NCBI GenBank assembly: GCA_018335875.1
Contig: JAGXRN010000025.1
Location: 1-64,000 of the forward strand
Length of the DNA: 64,000 bases
Origin: Dethiobacter sp.
GTDB taxonomy: Bacteria > Bacillota > Dethiobacteria > Dethiobacterales > Dethiobacteraceae
Direction of reading: 5' to 3'
The position numbers and the translations under genes were made by a program. The notes under the pieces were generated by a model. That model had not been told where the DNA came from. It saw nothing but the letters and a program-made list of their open reading frames with translations, and did not search any database. This document shows, piece after piece, positions 52,862 through 64,000 of this stretch. Numbering within the stretch: the stretch's first letter is position 1; every line of letters starts with the position of its first letter.

Positions 52862-53740
52862 GTGGAGACGGTGGAAATTAATAATCGCTTTGTTATCATC
52901 ACAGGTATGTCCGGAGCAGGAAAAAGTCAGGCAGTCCACAGTTTTGAAGACCTGGGCTATTTTTGTATCGACAATCTGCCACCGCTTTTAATACCTAAAT
53001 TTGCGGAGTTGGCGGCCCAATCAGGCGGGAAAATTAACCGCATTGCACTGGTATCAGACATCAGGGGCGGCGAATTTTTTGCCAGTCTCAGCGAATCTCT
53101 GCTTGAACTGGAAGAAGCCGGCCTTGATTATGAGGTACTCTTCCTGGAAGCCGACGATGACATCCTGATCAGGCGCTTTAAAGAGACGCGCCGCCGTCAC
53201 CCGCTGGCCTCCCACGGCAGCATCACCGAGGGCATCAATGAAGAACGCAGGCTTCTGTCGGCCATTCGCGCCAAATCCGATAAGGTCATCGATACCAGCG
53301 AACTTACGCCACAGCAGTTGAAAGAGGAAATTACTGCGCTCTATGCACTTGACAGTGAGCAGGAGAATATACTGATTACTCTAGTGGCTTTTGGCTTTAA
53401 ATATGGTATACCGCTGGACGCCGACCTTGTCTTTGACGTGCGTTTTCTTCCCAATCCTCATTATGTTGAAGCACTGAGGCCAATGACAGGCAATGACGAA
53501 GAAGTTAAAAACTATGTCTGGAAATGGTCACTCACACATAAATTCTTTCAGAAACTTATCGACCTCATAAAATTTCTTGTCCCCTGCTATGTCAAGGAAG
53601 GAAAGCCACAACTGGTGATAGCTGTGGGTTGTACCGGCGGCAAGCACCGTTCTGTCACAGTTGTCAACGAGCTTGAAAAGATACTTAAGGGGAAAAACTA
53701 TAAAATAATCAAAGAGTTCAGAGATATTAACAAATCTTGA
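52862..53740 (+). CDS. rapZ: RapZ/YvcJ nucleotide-binding protein
   Basis: 292 residues with GTG 52862 (or GTG 52871). Walker A TGMSGAGKS (14-22), LGYFCIDNLPPLLIP, the family-specific FEFKYGIP-like segment (FGFKYGIPLDADLVFDVRFL) and GCTGGKHRSVTV near the C-terminus. RapZ proteins bind nucleotides and, in E. coli, GlcN6P and small RNAs; in Firmicutes YvcJ affects competence. First of the conserved rapZ-yvcK-whiA triad. Confidence 0.96.
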   Translation: METVEINNRFVIITGMSGAGKSQAVHSFEDLGYFCIDNLPPLLIPKFAELAAQSGGKINRIALVSDIRGGEFFASLSESLLELEEAGLDYEVLFLEADDDILIRRFKETRRRHPLASHGSITEGINEERRLLSAIRAKSDKVIDTSELTPQQLKEEITALYALDSEQENILITLVAFGFKYGIPLDADLVFDVRFLPNPHYVEALRPMTGNDEEVKNYVWKWSLTHKFFQKLIDLIKFLVPCYVKEGKPQLVIAVGCTGGKHRSVTVVNELEKILKGKNYKIIKEFRDINKS

Positions 53741-53756
53741 GGAGCGATTAATTCAA

Positions 53757-54725
53757 TTGTACAAAGAATCTGCAATTGCAGCCATCGGGGGCGGCACCGG
53801 CCTCTCCACGCTTTTACGCGGCTTAAAAAACTATACCGACAAGCTGGCGGCCATCGTAAATGTAACCGATAATGGCGGAAGCTCGGGGATGTTGCGGGAA
53901 AATCTCGGTATGCTGCCCCCCGGCGATATCAGGAACTGCCTGCTGGCGCTGGCAGATACAGAACCGCTGATGGAAAAAGTGTTTCAGTATCGATTTACAG
54001 CCGGGGAGGGGCTAAAGGGCCACACTCTCGGCAACCTTTTTATAGCGGCTTTGACTGAGACGCTGGGTTTTGAAGGAGCGCTTGATGCAGCCAGTAAGGT
54101 ACTGGCTGTCAAGGGGAGCGTCCTGCCGGTGACGCTTGAAAAGCTCACCCTGGTGGCCGTATTTGACGACGGGTGCGAGGTATACGGGGAAAGCCAGATA
54201 ACAGCCGCCAAGCGGAAAATCAAGAGGCTCCGCCTTGACCCCCCATGCTCACGCGTTTATCCTGCAGCCGAGCGGGCCATACTCGAATCGGATATTGTGG
54301 TGGTGGGGCCCGGCAGCCTTTATACCAGTGTCCTGTCCAATTTGCTTGTGCCCGGAGTGACAGAAGCCCTGCGCTGCAGCCGCGCGCGCAGGATATATAT
54401 CTGTAATGTGATGACCCAGCCCGGAGAGACTGACGGCTTCAGTGCTTCCGATCATGTACACGCCATTTTTGACCACGTGGGTGACTCAATTTTTGATACA
54501 GTCATTGTTAATTCCAACCGCTATGTACCTGCTGCCTTGCTGGATAAATATGCGGCTGAGGAAAGGTTCCCGGTAAACGCAGATGTGACTAAGCTGAAAA
54601 AGTTGGGCTTGGAAGTTCTGGCCGCAGACCTGCTTGCACCGCAAGAGTTGGTCAGGCACGACTCGAATCGTTTAGCCCGCCTGGTATTGTCTGATCTCAG
54701 GATGTCGCACTGGAGGGTGTGCTAA
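53757..54725 (+). CDS. yvcK: YvcK/GlmR: gluconeogenesis and cell-shape factor, CofD-like fold
   Basis: 322 residues, TTG 53757 with GAGGAGCG upstream. IGGGTGLSTLLRGLKNYTDK and TDNGGSSGMLRENLGMLPPG are the UDP-sugar-binding loops, and GPGSLYTSVLSNLLVPGV follows. YvcK is needed for gluconeogenic growth and for normal envelope synthesis in B. subtilis, by activating GlmS. The stop (TAA) shares its last A with the whiA start. Confidence 0.95.
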   Translation: MYKESAIAAIGGGTGLSTLLRGLKNYTDKLAAIVNVTDNGGSSGMLRENLGMLPPGDIRNCLLALADTEPLMEKVFQYRFTAGEGLKGHTLGNLFIAALTETLGFEGALDAASKVLAVKGSVLPVTLEKLTLVAVFDDGCEVYGESQITAAKRKIKRLRLDPPCSRVYPAAERAILESDIVVVGPGSLYTSVLSNLLVPGVTEALRCSRARRIYICNVMTQPGETDGFSASDHVHAIFDHVGDSIFDTVIVNSNRYVPAALLDKYAAEERFPVNADVTKLKKLGLEVLAADLLAPQELVRHDSNRLARLVLSDLRMSHWRVC

Positions 54726-55660
54726 TGACATATGCACTTCATGCAAAAAATGAACTTGCTCGCCGTGAGCTTGGCTCTGTCTGCTGTCAGTCTGCCGAAC
54801 TGACGGCGTTTATCCGGTTGGGCGGAAATATTCAGATCACCGGCAGGCGTATAACTCTTAATGTAGTCACTTCAAACCCTGCTGTGGCACGCCGCATCTT
54901 TACACTTTTTAAGAATATTTTCAATCTCAGTTCTGAGATATTGGTAAGAAAGAAAATCAGGCTGCGCAAAAATAATGTTTACCTGATAAGGATCTCCGAG
55001 CCTGCAAAAGTTAAAGAGGTTTTGAGCCGCCTGGGCATGATGCGCGGCGGAGCCCTTATCCGTGAGCCGGACAGCCGCGTCGGCCAAAGCAAATGCTGCC
55101 GCCGCTCTTACCTGAGAGGCGCTTTTTTATCAGCGGGTTCAGTCTCTAACCCTGAGTCTTCCTATCACCTAGAAATCTATACAGATTACCAGGAGCAGGC
55201 AGAACAACTGGTAGGCACGATTGAAACATTCAACCTAAAAGCAAAGATAACTACCCGTAAAAACGGCTTTTTGGTCTATATTAAGGATAGTGATCAAATT
55301 GTGGAATTTCTGAGTGTTATCGGTGCTCATTCGGCTTTGCTTAACTTTGAAAATGTCAGGATTATTAAAGGCATCCGCAACAGCATTAACCGCCTGATTA
55401 ATTTTGAAACAGCAAATGTGAACAAGACTGTGGAGGCCGCTGTAAATCAGACAGAATATATCCGGATTATTGACAGAGCCATTGGTGTGGAAGCACTCCC
55501 CGACCCACTGCGGCAGCTGGCCGAGCTGCGCCTGCATCATCCCGAGGCCAGCCTGCAGGAACTGGGTGAGATGCTGGCACCCCCGCTTGGCAAATCAGGT
55601 GTAAACCACAGGATGCGCAAACTTGAAAAAATGGCTGACAGATTTAGCAAAAACGGTTAG
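54725..55660 (+). CDS. whiA: WhiA, sporulation/division regulator
   Basis: 311 residues, ATG 54725 behind TGGAGGGTG. N-terminal LAGLIDADG-like fold without nuclease residues (RSYLRGAFLSAGSVSNPESS is the landmark) and a C-terminal HTH (about 270-305, LRLHHPEASLQELGEMLAPP followed by GKSGVNHRMRKLEKMA). WhiA controls sporulation septation in actinobacteria and growth or division in Firmicutes. Confidence 0.96.
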   Translation: MTYALHAKNELARRELGSVCCQSAELTAFIRLGGNIQITGRRITLNVVTSNPAVARRIFTLFKNIFNLSSEILVRKKIRLRKNNVYLIRISEPAKVKEVLSRLGMMRGGALIREPDSRVGQSKCCRRSYLRGAFLSAGSVSNPESSYHLEIYTDYQEQAEQLVGTIETFNLKAKITTRKNGFLVYIKDSDQIVEFLSVIGAHSALLNFENVRIIKGIRNSINRLINFETANVNKTVEAAVNQTEYIRIIDRAIGVEALPDPLRQLAELRLHHPEASLQELGEMLAPPLGKSGVNHRMRKLEKMADRFSKNG

Positions 55661-55795
55661 TAACCTTCCCATCCCAGGCAAGATAAGGAAAGGGATTAAA
55701 ATTTTGAACTATTGGTACAGGCAGGACTTTGCCTGAATCTGACGAATAATTCATAAAAATAAAGTAATTTATTGTTTTTTGGCATACTGTTAAAG

Positions 55796-55823
55796 TTGAA
55801 AGCACTTTTGCATAGGATATAAC
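55796..55823 (+). promoter_or_regulatory. Promoter of rpoN
   Basis: TTGAAA (55796-55801), 16-base spacer, TATAAC (55818-55823), 34 bases before the start codon. Confidence 0.55.
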
Positions 55824-55856
55824 AGCACTATAATTAATTTTAAGGAGATGCCATTT

Positions 55857-57248
55857 ATGCGTATTTCCTATAACTTAAAACTGGAACAGACGCAAAAACT
55901 GATAATGACCCCTGAGCTGCAGCAGGCCATTAACTTGCTGCAGCTCTCATCACTGGAGCTGCAAGACTTCCTGCAGGAAGAACTGCTGAACAATCCGGTG
56001 CTTGAGGTCGATGAAAATGATGAGTCTGAGAAAAAGAACGACGAAAGCAGTGAAGCCGTTCATGAAAAAGACGCCATTGACTGGGATCAGTATTTTCGGG
56101 ATCAGGGCCTTGACGTCATGCCGAGACTTAGCATACGTACTGATGAAAGCCCCACCTATGACCACTTTCTGAGTAAAGAACCCACACTGCAAGAACACCT
56201 GCTTTTACAGCTCGGACTGTGCAGACTAAGCCAAACACAAAAAAGAATCGGTGAGTTTCTGATTGGGAATATAGACCAAAACGGCTACCTGAAGGGGGAA
56301 GCAGGAGAACTTGCCCTGCTTTTGGGAGTGGATACCGAAGATATAGAGGTTGTGCTGGCAGTCATTCAAAAGTTTGATCCTGCCGGCGTAGCAGCGAGAA
56401 ATCTTGAGGAGTGCCTGCTGTTGCAGATGGCAGAATGCAGGACAGTACATCCCCTGGCAGAGGTAATTATCAGGGGCCACCTGGCCGATGTAGCTGAAAA
56501 CAGGTTTAAGAAGATTGCAACCGATCTTGGCGTGGAGCCTTGCGCAGTACAGGCGGCGGTAGATTTTATCCGCACACTTGATCCCAAACCGGGCAGGCTG
56601 GCAGGAGACAGCATGGAAACACGCTACATTGTCCCCGACGTGATCGTGGAGAAGGTGACCAATGACTACGTAGTGCTTGTAAATGAATTCAGTACACCGC
56701 GGTTGACCATTAACTCCTATTATCGTTCCATCCTGGGCAGGGAAAAAGAATCCGTAACAAGCTCGTTTATAAAGAGCAAGCTTGATTCTGCCCTTTGGCT
56801 GCTGCGCAGCATCGAGCAGCGCCGTTTAACACTTTTCAGGGTTACCGAATGCATTGTACGCATGCAGCGCCCCTTTTTTGACGAGGGCATTAAACTCCTG
56901 AAGGCTATGACACTTAAGCAGGTGGCTGAAGAAGTGGGCGTCCATGAGTCTACGGTGAGCCGGGCCACTGCCAATAAATATGTGCAGACTCCGCGCGGGC
57001 TTTATCTGCTTAAATTCTTTTTTGCTTCCGGAGTGGAAGACCAAGGCGGAGGCTCATCCATTTCATCCGAGTCGATCAAGAGCCATCTGAGGGAATTTAT
57101 AGAGGCAGAAAATGTCTACCGCCCATTGAGCGACCAAAAACTGACTGAAATGCTCAAGCAGCGGGGCATAATGGTTTCCCGACGCACGGTGGCAAAGTAC
57201 CGTGAAGAACTGGCCATACCAGCCTCCAATAAAAGAAAAAGACATTAA
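55857..57248 (+). CDS. rpoN: RNA polymerase sigma-54 factor
   Basis: 463 residues from ATG 55857 (TAAGGAGATG). Region I is Gln/Leu-rich (KLIMTPELQQAINLLQLSSL), region II acidic (DENDESEKKNDESSE). Region III carries the core-binding and HTH parts (MTLKQVAEEVGVHESTVSRA) and ends with the RpoN box, here SRRTVAKYRE. Sigma-54 promoters need activator ATPases; none lies in the window. Followed by a repeat-interrupted terminator. Confidence 0.97.
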   Translation: MRISYNLKLEQTQKLIMTPELQQAINLLQLSSLELQDFLQEELLNNPVLEVDENDESEKKNDESSEAVHEKDAIDWDQYFRDQGLDVMPRLSIRTDESPTYDHFLSKEPTLQEHLLLQLGLCRLSQTQKRIGEFLIGNIDQNGYLKGEAGELALLLGVDTEDIEVVLAVIQKFDPAGVAARNLEECLLLQMAECRTVHPLAEVIIRGHLADVAENRFKKIATDLGVEPCAVQAAVDFIRTLDPKPGRLAGDSMETRYIVPDVIVEKVTNDYVVLVNEFSTPRLTINSYYRSILGREKESVTSSFIKSKLDSALWLLRSIEQRRLTLFRVTECIVRMQRPFFDEGIKLLKAMTLKQVAEEVGVHESTVSRATANKYVQTPRGLYLLKFFFASGVEDQGGGSSISSESIKSHLREFIEAENVYRPLSDQKLTEMLKQRGIMVSRRTVAKYREELAIPASNKRKRH

Positions 57249-57257
57249 ACAGTGAGC

Positions 57258-57532
57258 CTAAAGGCTTACTTAGGCCGTTGAAAAAGGCGCAGGCGTTTGC
57301 TACACAACCTGCATCCCCATAGTGAGTGTAAATAGTTGACTAGTGCTCTGCACCATGTTAGCTACTGTAACTCCGCTACGCTGGGTTAGGCCTACTTTGT
57401 CGCTGCGAATGCCCGGTATCCTCAACGTATATAAAATACGCCTGCGGTGCCGGACATTCTGGCTTCGCGTTCTGCATCCTTTTTGAACGGCCTGAAGTTT
57501 TCTAAACAAACCCAAAGAGCTAAAGGCTTACT
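57258..57532. mobile_element. MITE-like inverted-repeat element inserted in the rpoN terminator region
   Basis: AGGCCGTTGAAAAAGGCGCAG (57272-57292) is matched, inverted and with few differences, by 57472-57493. Outside, CTAAAGGCTTACT occurs at 57258-57270 and again at 57520-57532, the pattern of a target-site duplication, although the right copy is 26 bases beyond the arm. The interior (57293-57471) has no ORF, but shares CGCCTGCGGTNCCGG with the hairpin at 11237-11284. The duplicated target is itself a small hairpin (AGCC-TAAA-GGCT), so the element split a terminator. Confidence 0.65.
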
Positions 57533-57608
57533 GTTTTTCTGTTTCTTTTACACAGACGCACGGCAGGAATTTTTTTTCTGGACGTAGAATAGAGTTGTGT
57601 TGAGGTCG

Positions 57609-57634
57609 TTCGCCACAGGCGGGCGAAGTTTTTT
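57609..57634 (+). terminator. Hairpin with T-run in the gap leader
   Basis: TTCGCC (57609-57614) / GGCGAA (57622-57627) followed by G and T6. It stands 43 bases before gap and may be an attenuator, or simply the terminator of an upstream transcript. Confidence 0.6.
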
Positions 57635-57676
57635 GTCGTCTGTAGACTTCAAATGCAGTAATCTGGAGGGATTTGG

Positions 57677-58684
57677 ATGATGGTTAAGCTTGGAGTAAAT
57701 GGTTTTGGCAGGATTGGGCGGGCTTGTATCAGGGCTGCCCTCGACCATCCCGATGTGCAAGTTGTTGCATTTAACAGTACGCGGGACCCCGCATTTCTGG
57801 CCCACCTGCTTAAATATGACTCTGTGTACGGGCATCTTGGCTACGATGTGGAAGTCAGGGAGCGTTCTTTAATAGTGGACGGAAAGGAAATCAAAATCCT
57901 TGCTGACCGCGACCCGTCCAAACTTAACTGGGGTGAGCATGACGTTGATATCGTAATCGAGGCTACCGGGGAATTCAGCAAAGCCGAAGAAGCAAAAAAG
58001 CACCTTGGCGGCAGTGTAAAAAAAGTGATAATAAGTGCTCCCGCCAAAGGAGAAGATATAACAATCGTCCTTGGTGTCAACGAAAGCGAATACGATGCAG
58101 CTAAACACCATGTATTGTCCAACGCTTCATGCACAACAAATTGTCTTGCCCCTGTCTGCAAGGTGCTGGAAGAACAATTTGATTTTGTCAAAGGATTAAT
58201 GACAACTATCCATGCGTATACTAATGACCAGCGGATATTGGACCTGACCCATAAGGATTACCGCCGCGCCAGGGCAGCCGGTTTGTCAATGATTCCCACC
58301 ACCACCGGGGCCGCCAGGGCAGTCTCGCTTGTGCTGCCGGCTATAAGGTGCAAGATTGACGGCTTTTCTGTCAGGGTTCCCACGCCTACAGTGTCCATGG
58401 TTGACCTGGTGGCGGAGCTGGGGCAGAGGGTAACTGTGGAAGACGTCAACAACGCTTTCAGGCAGGCTGCGGCAGGGCCCATGAAAGGGATACTTGGCAT
58501 TTCATATGAACCCCTTGTTTCTGTGGACTACAAAGGCGATCCCCGCTCCAGTGTGGTTGATGCCCTCTCCACCATGGTTGTAGGAGGAAATATGGTTAAG
58601 GTTGTAGCCTGGTATGACAACGAATGGGCTTATTCCTGCAGGGTGCTGGACCTTGCCGCCTATATTGCAGCCAAGGGGCTTTAG
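57677..58684 (+). CDS. gap: Glyceraldehyde-3-phosphate dehydrogenase
   Basis: 335 residues, ATG 57677 (ATG 57680 also possible) behind CTGGAGGG. NAD loop [17 protein letters not shown], active-site [12 protein letters not shown] with the catalytic Cys, and the phosphate-site [11 protein letters not shown]. First gene of the lower glycolysis operon. No cggR repressor gene precedes it, unlike B. subtilis. Confidence 0.98.
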   Translation: MMVKLGVNGFGRIGRACIRAALDHPDVQVVAFNSTRDPAFLAHLLKYDSVYGHLGYDVEVRERSLIVDGKEIKILADRDPSKLNWGEHDVDIVIEATGEFSKAEEAKKHLGGSVKKVIISAPAKGEDITIVLGVNESEYDAAKHHVLSNASCTTNCLAPVCKVLEEQFDFVKGLMTTIHAYTNDQRILDLTHKDYRRARAAGLSMIPTTTGAARAVSLVLPAIRCKIDGFSVRVPTPTVSMVDLVAELGQRVTVEDVNNAFRQAAAGPMKGILGISYEPLVSVDYKGDPRSSVVDALSTMVVGGNMVKVVAWYDNEWAYSCRVLDLAAYIAAKGL

Positions 58685-58700
58685 GAGGTCTGGTTTCAGG

Positions 58701-59882
58701 GTGAAAAAAACGGTTAGGGACCTGACTTTGGCGGGTAAACGCGTTTTTACCCGCGTCGATTTTAATGTCCCCATTGATGAAAATGGTGAAATCAGGGATG
58801 ATACGCGCATCAGGGCCGGACTGCCCACGATCAGTTACCTGCTCGATAATGGCGCCGCTGTGATACTGGCAAGCCACCTGGGACGGCCCAAAGGCCGGGT
58901 CAAAGACAGCCTGCGTCTTAATGCCGTGGCCAAAAGGCTGGAAGAGCTGCTGGGGCGGCAGGTGCGCAAGATGGATGAGGTTGTGGGGGAGGGCATCTCC
59001 CGCGCAGCGGGGGAGCTCAAGGCGGGCGATATTCTGCTGCTGGAAAATGTGCGCTTTCACCCCGGAGAGGAAAAAAATGACCCTGAACTGTCCAGGGCAT
59101 ATGCCTCACTTGCCGATATTTTTATCTCCGACGCTTTTGGCGCCGCACACCGGGCCCATGCTTCCAATGCCGGGATTGCGTCATACCTGCCGGCGGCGGC
59201 AGGATTGTTAATGGATGCTGAGATAGTTAATTTAAGCAGGGCGATGCATAATCCCAGGCGGCCGCTGGTGGCCATTGTGGGCGGCAATAAAATAGCTGAC
59301 AAAATAGGAGTGCTGACAAACTTTATAAGCCTGGCGGACTCTCTCCTGCTTGGCGGCGGGATGGCCAACACTTTTCTGCGCGCCAAGGACTATAACATGG
59401 GGCGCTCTTTGCTGGAAGAGGACAAGCTGACGCAGGCTGCTGAACTGCTGCGCCTGGCTACATATAATGATCTTAATCTCTGCCTGCCAGTGGACCTGGT
59501 GGTGGCGGATAAAGTGGACGCCTCTGCCGAGGCGGAAGTTGTAACAGTGGAATCGGTGCCCGACGACAAGATGGCGCTTGATATCGGCCCGAAGACGCGG
59601 GAAATTTTCTCCCGGTTAATCGCGGAAGCAGGCACCATTATCTGGAACGGGCCGCTTGGCGTGTTTGAAATCGATAAATTCGCGCAGGGCACTTTTGCAG
59701 TGGCGCGTGCCACAGCCGAGTCGGATGCATTTTCCATTATCGGCGGCGGTGATGTGGTCTCCGCTGTGGAAAAAGCCGGCGTTGCCGCCATGATTTCACA
59801 CCTTTCCACTGGCGGCGGCGCAACGCTTGAGTTTTGGGAAGGAAAAGAGCTGCCGGGTATTGCTGTCCTGAATGACTGTTAA
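58701..59882 (+). CDS. pgk: Phosphoglycerate kinase
   Basis: 393 residues, GTG 58701 behind TTAGGAGG. Signature RVDFNVPIDENGEIRDDTRI near the N-terminus, LASHLGRPKG, DAFGAAHRAHAS and the nucleotide-binding GGGDVVSAVEKAG at the C-terminus. Makes ATP from 1,3-bisphosphoglycerate. Confidence 0.98.
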   Translation: MKKTVRDLTLAGKRVFTRVDFNVPIDENGEIRDDTRIRAGLPTISYLLDNGAAVILASHLGRPKGRVKDSLRLNAVAKRLEELLGRQVRKMDEVVGEGISRAAGELKAGDILLLENVRFHPGEEKNDPELSRAYASLADIFISDAFGAAHRAHASNAGIASYLPAAAGLLMDAEIVNLSRAMHNPRRPLVAIVGGNKIADKIGVLTNFISLADSLLLGGGMANTFLRAKDYNMGRSLLEEDKLTQAAELLRLATYNDLNLCLPVDLVVADKVDASAEAEVVTVESVPDDKMALDIGPKTREIFSRLIAEAGTIIWNGPLGVFEIDKFAQGTFAVARATAESDAFSIIGGGDVVSAVEKAGVAAMISHLSTGGGATLEFWEGKELPGIAVLNDC

Positions 59883-59899
59883 GTCCGGAGGTGAGAAAT

Positions 59900-60663
59900 A
59901 TGCGTATACCAATCATAGCAGCAAACTGGAAGATGAATAAAACAAGCGGAGAGACAAGGGATTTTTTTACGCGCTTTAGTGAGTTTCCAAAGCCCGGGCC
60001 TGTGGAGATTGTAATCTGCCCTCCCTACCCGCTCTTGTCTTTGGCAGCAGAATTGTGCCAAAGCGGTGGACTGCGACTTGGCGCACAAAATATGTACTGG
60101 GAAACGGCAGGCGCCTTTACCGGTGAAGTTTCCCCGCTCCTTTTGCGGGATCTGGAAGTCCAGTATGTGATAGTGGGCCATTCCGAGCGCAGGCAGACCT
60201 TTGCTGAAACCGACCAAAACGTATCGCGCAAAGTCAAAGCCGCTTTCGCCGCCGACCTTGTGCCTATAGTCTGTGTAGGGGAAACTTTGCAGCAGCGCCA
60301 GTCCGGGCGTACTGAAGCCGTGGTTGAGGAACAGGTGGCTGCCGCCGTTGGTGGTTTGGATCCGTCCCAGGTTCGCCGCCTGGTGATTGCTTATGAGCCG
60401 GTATGGGCCATCGGCAGCGGACTCCCGGCCAATGCCGGCGACGCCGAGCGCGTGGCCATCTTTATCCGCAGGCAGATTGGCAACCTTTTCAGCCTCAAGG
60501 TGGCCAGAGACGTGCGCATCCAGTATGGCGGCAGTGTTAAGCCGGAAAATATCGCTGATTTTATGTCCAGTGCCGAGATTGACGGTGCGCTGGTGGGCGG
60601 AGCAAGCCTTGATGCAGCTGTGTTTACCGCCATCATCGAGGCGGGCCTGGGAGTGCGGGCCTC

Positions 60664-60667
<4 letters not shown>
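59900..60667 (+). CDS. tpiA: Triosephosphate isomerase
   Basis: 255 residues, ATG 59900 (CCGGAGGTG). NWKMNKT (catalytic Lys), VGHSERRQ (electrophilic His), AYEPVWAIGSG (catalytic Glu, loop 6) and YGGSVKPENI. The last four bases overlap gpmI (ATGA). Confidence 0.98.
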
Positions 60668-63527
<2,860 letters not shown>

Positions 63528-63545
63528 GATGGTTTTTTGGTTTTG

Positions 63546-63574
63546 TTGTTTTTTCCATATCACTGTGGTAAAAT
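63546..63574 (+). promoter_or_regulatory. Promoter of secG
   Basis: TTGTTT (63546-63551), 17-base spacer, TAAAAT (63569-63574). Confidence 0.6.
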
Positions 63575-63587
63575 ACTAGTTGGCTGA

Positions 63588-63613
63588 TTTTGCATTTCCC
63601 TTAGGATGCAAAA
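63588..63613 (+). repeat. Perfect palindrome in the secG leader
   Basis: TTTTGCAT (63588-63595) and ATGCAAAA (63606-63613), ten bases apart, just after the expected transcription start. This could be an operator or a 5' RNA hairpin. No T-run follows. Confidence 0.55.
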
Positions 63614-63676
63614 CCATAATTTCTTAATATTTGGACAACTTTAGGCATTTAAACAGGCAATGAGGAGGTGTGTTAA

Positions 63677-63904
63677 TTGACTACAGCATTAAATATTCTT
63701 TTTCTGGTGTCTTCCATTGGCATGATAGCCCTGGTGCTGCTGCAATCAGGCAGGTCCGCAGGACTGTCGGGTTCAATCGCCGGTGGCGCCCAGTCTCTGT
63801 TTGGCAAGAAAAAAGGGGTAGATGATTTCCTGGCTAAAATTACCGTTGTCGTTGCCGTGGTTTTCATGGTTCTCGCCATTGTCCTGGCTTCACTGGGCGT
63901 TTAG
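63677..63904 (+). CDS. secG: Preprotein translocase subunit SecG
   Basis: 75 residues, TTG 63677 behind ATGAGGAGGTG. Two membrane helices (about 3-24 and 52-74), separated by the SecG loop LLQSGRSAGLSGSIAGGAQS and LFGKKKGVDDFLAK. SecG assists SecYE in protein export and often follows eno in Firmicutes. Confidence 0.95.
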   Translation: MTTALNILFLVSSIGMIALVLLQSGRSAGLSGSIAGGAQSLFGKKKGVDDFLAKITVVVAVVFMVLAIVLASLGV

Positions 63905-63948
63905 CTGTGGGCGGGGATAACGATACATTATAGAAGGAGGAGAAATAT

Positions 63949-64000
63949 ATGGGCAACATAGTGCTCTGGGCTCCAATCGCGGGAGTGATAGGCCTGATTT
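63949..64000 (+). CDS. hppA: Start of a probable membrane pyrophosphatase (runs off the right edge)
   Basis: ATG 63949 behind AGAAGGAGGAG. The visible residues MGNIVLWAPIAGVIGLI form the beginning of a first membrane helix like that of ion-translocating pyrophosphatases. Only 17 residues can be read, so this is a guess by likeness. Confidence 0.45.
   Translation, partial: MGNIVLWAPIAGVIGLI

Noticed and set aside
55741-55860. Sigma-54 promoter before rpoN
   Set aside because: TTTGGCAT and TTTTGCAT occur, but the spacing between GG and GC is not the required 10 bases; a sigma-A promoter fits better.

Overview
The window reads as a contiguous chromosomal piece of a Gram-positive, spore-forming-lineage Clostridia bacterium (Firmicutes), probably an anaerobe near the Peptococcaceae/Dethiobacter-type groups. 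The support is gene content and order: comF, hpf, secA, prfB, a YitT protein, ftsEX, an M23 peptidase, ctp, minJ-like and uvrBAC follow the Bacillus subtilis order closely. Other pointers are rapZ-yvcK-whiA, a SAM-I riboswitch on metK, DUF1659/DUF2922 and DUF1540 proteins, a Spo0E-like peptide, a CooC-type nickel-insertion ATPase (carbon monoxide/acetyl-CoA metabolism) and a 2-oxoacid:ferredoxin oxidoreductase remnant. The species assignment is inference.

Layout. 1-2.9 kb is a decayed accessory zone: a transposase tail, a truncated helicase-like ATPase fragment, an excisionase-like gene and a tyrosine integrase interrupted by an amber codon, ending at an intact tRNA-Thr(CGT). 3-7 kb holds single genes with their own promoters or terminators: a secreted tandem-repeat protein, an HTH-Uma2 fusion, tiny ORFs, a saccharopine dehydrogenase-like enzyme and a DUF1540 protein. 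7.1-11.2 kb is an ABC ATPase / exported CARDB-like protein / MacB-FtsX-type permease operon. 11.3-19.7 kb has metabolic and accessory genes: an MBL hydrolase, a thioredoxin reductase-like protein, MoxR plus VWA, cooC, sfsA, a phosphoribosyltransferase, a beta-CASP nuclease and fabZ. 19.7-22 kb is riboswitch-metK plus a small DUF1659/DUF2922 pair.

22-30 kb contains recD2, comF, csp, hpf, two unrecognised proteins, a long-range inverted repeat enclosing a 24-codon ORF, an HD-GYP protein and a DUF5317 protein. 30-48 kb is the housekeeping block: secA with two insertions, prfB with a programmed frameshift, YitT, a korA/korB deletion fossil, ftsE-ftsX-M23-ctp-minJ (envelope growth and division) and uvrB-uvrA-uvrC (nucleotide excision repair). 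48-52 kb carries a zincin-like protein, a small membrane protein, a HAD phosphatase, an FMN enzyme with an N-terminal Cys cluster and a Crp/Fnr regulator. 52-57.2 kb is PHP-rapZ-yvcK-whiA followed by rpoN. 57.2-57.5 kb holds a MITE-like repeat. 57.7-63.5 kb is a compact lower-glycolysis operon (gap-pgk-tpiA-gpmI-eno), followed by secG and the first codons of a probable membrane pyrophosphatase.

I see no CRISPR array, prophage or rRNA operon. The best candidates for something undescribed are the paired-arm structure at 27971-28162 with its sequestered ribosome site and tiny ORF, the exported repeat protein at 3030-3431 and the ABC/CARDB operon. None is shown to be a new system by sequence reading alone.
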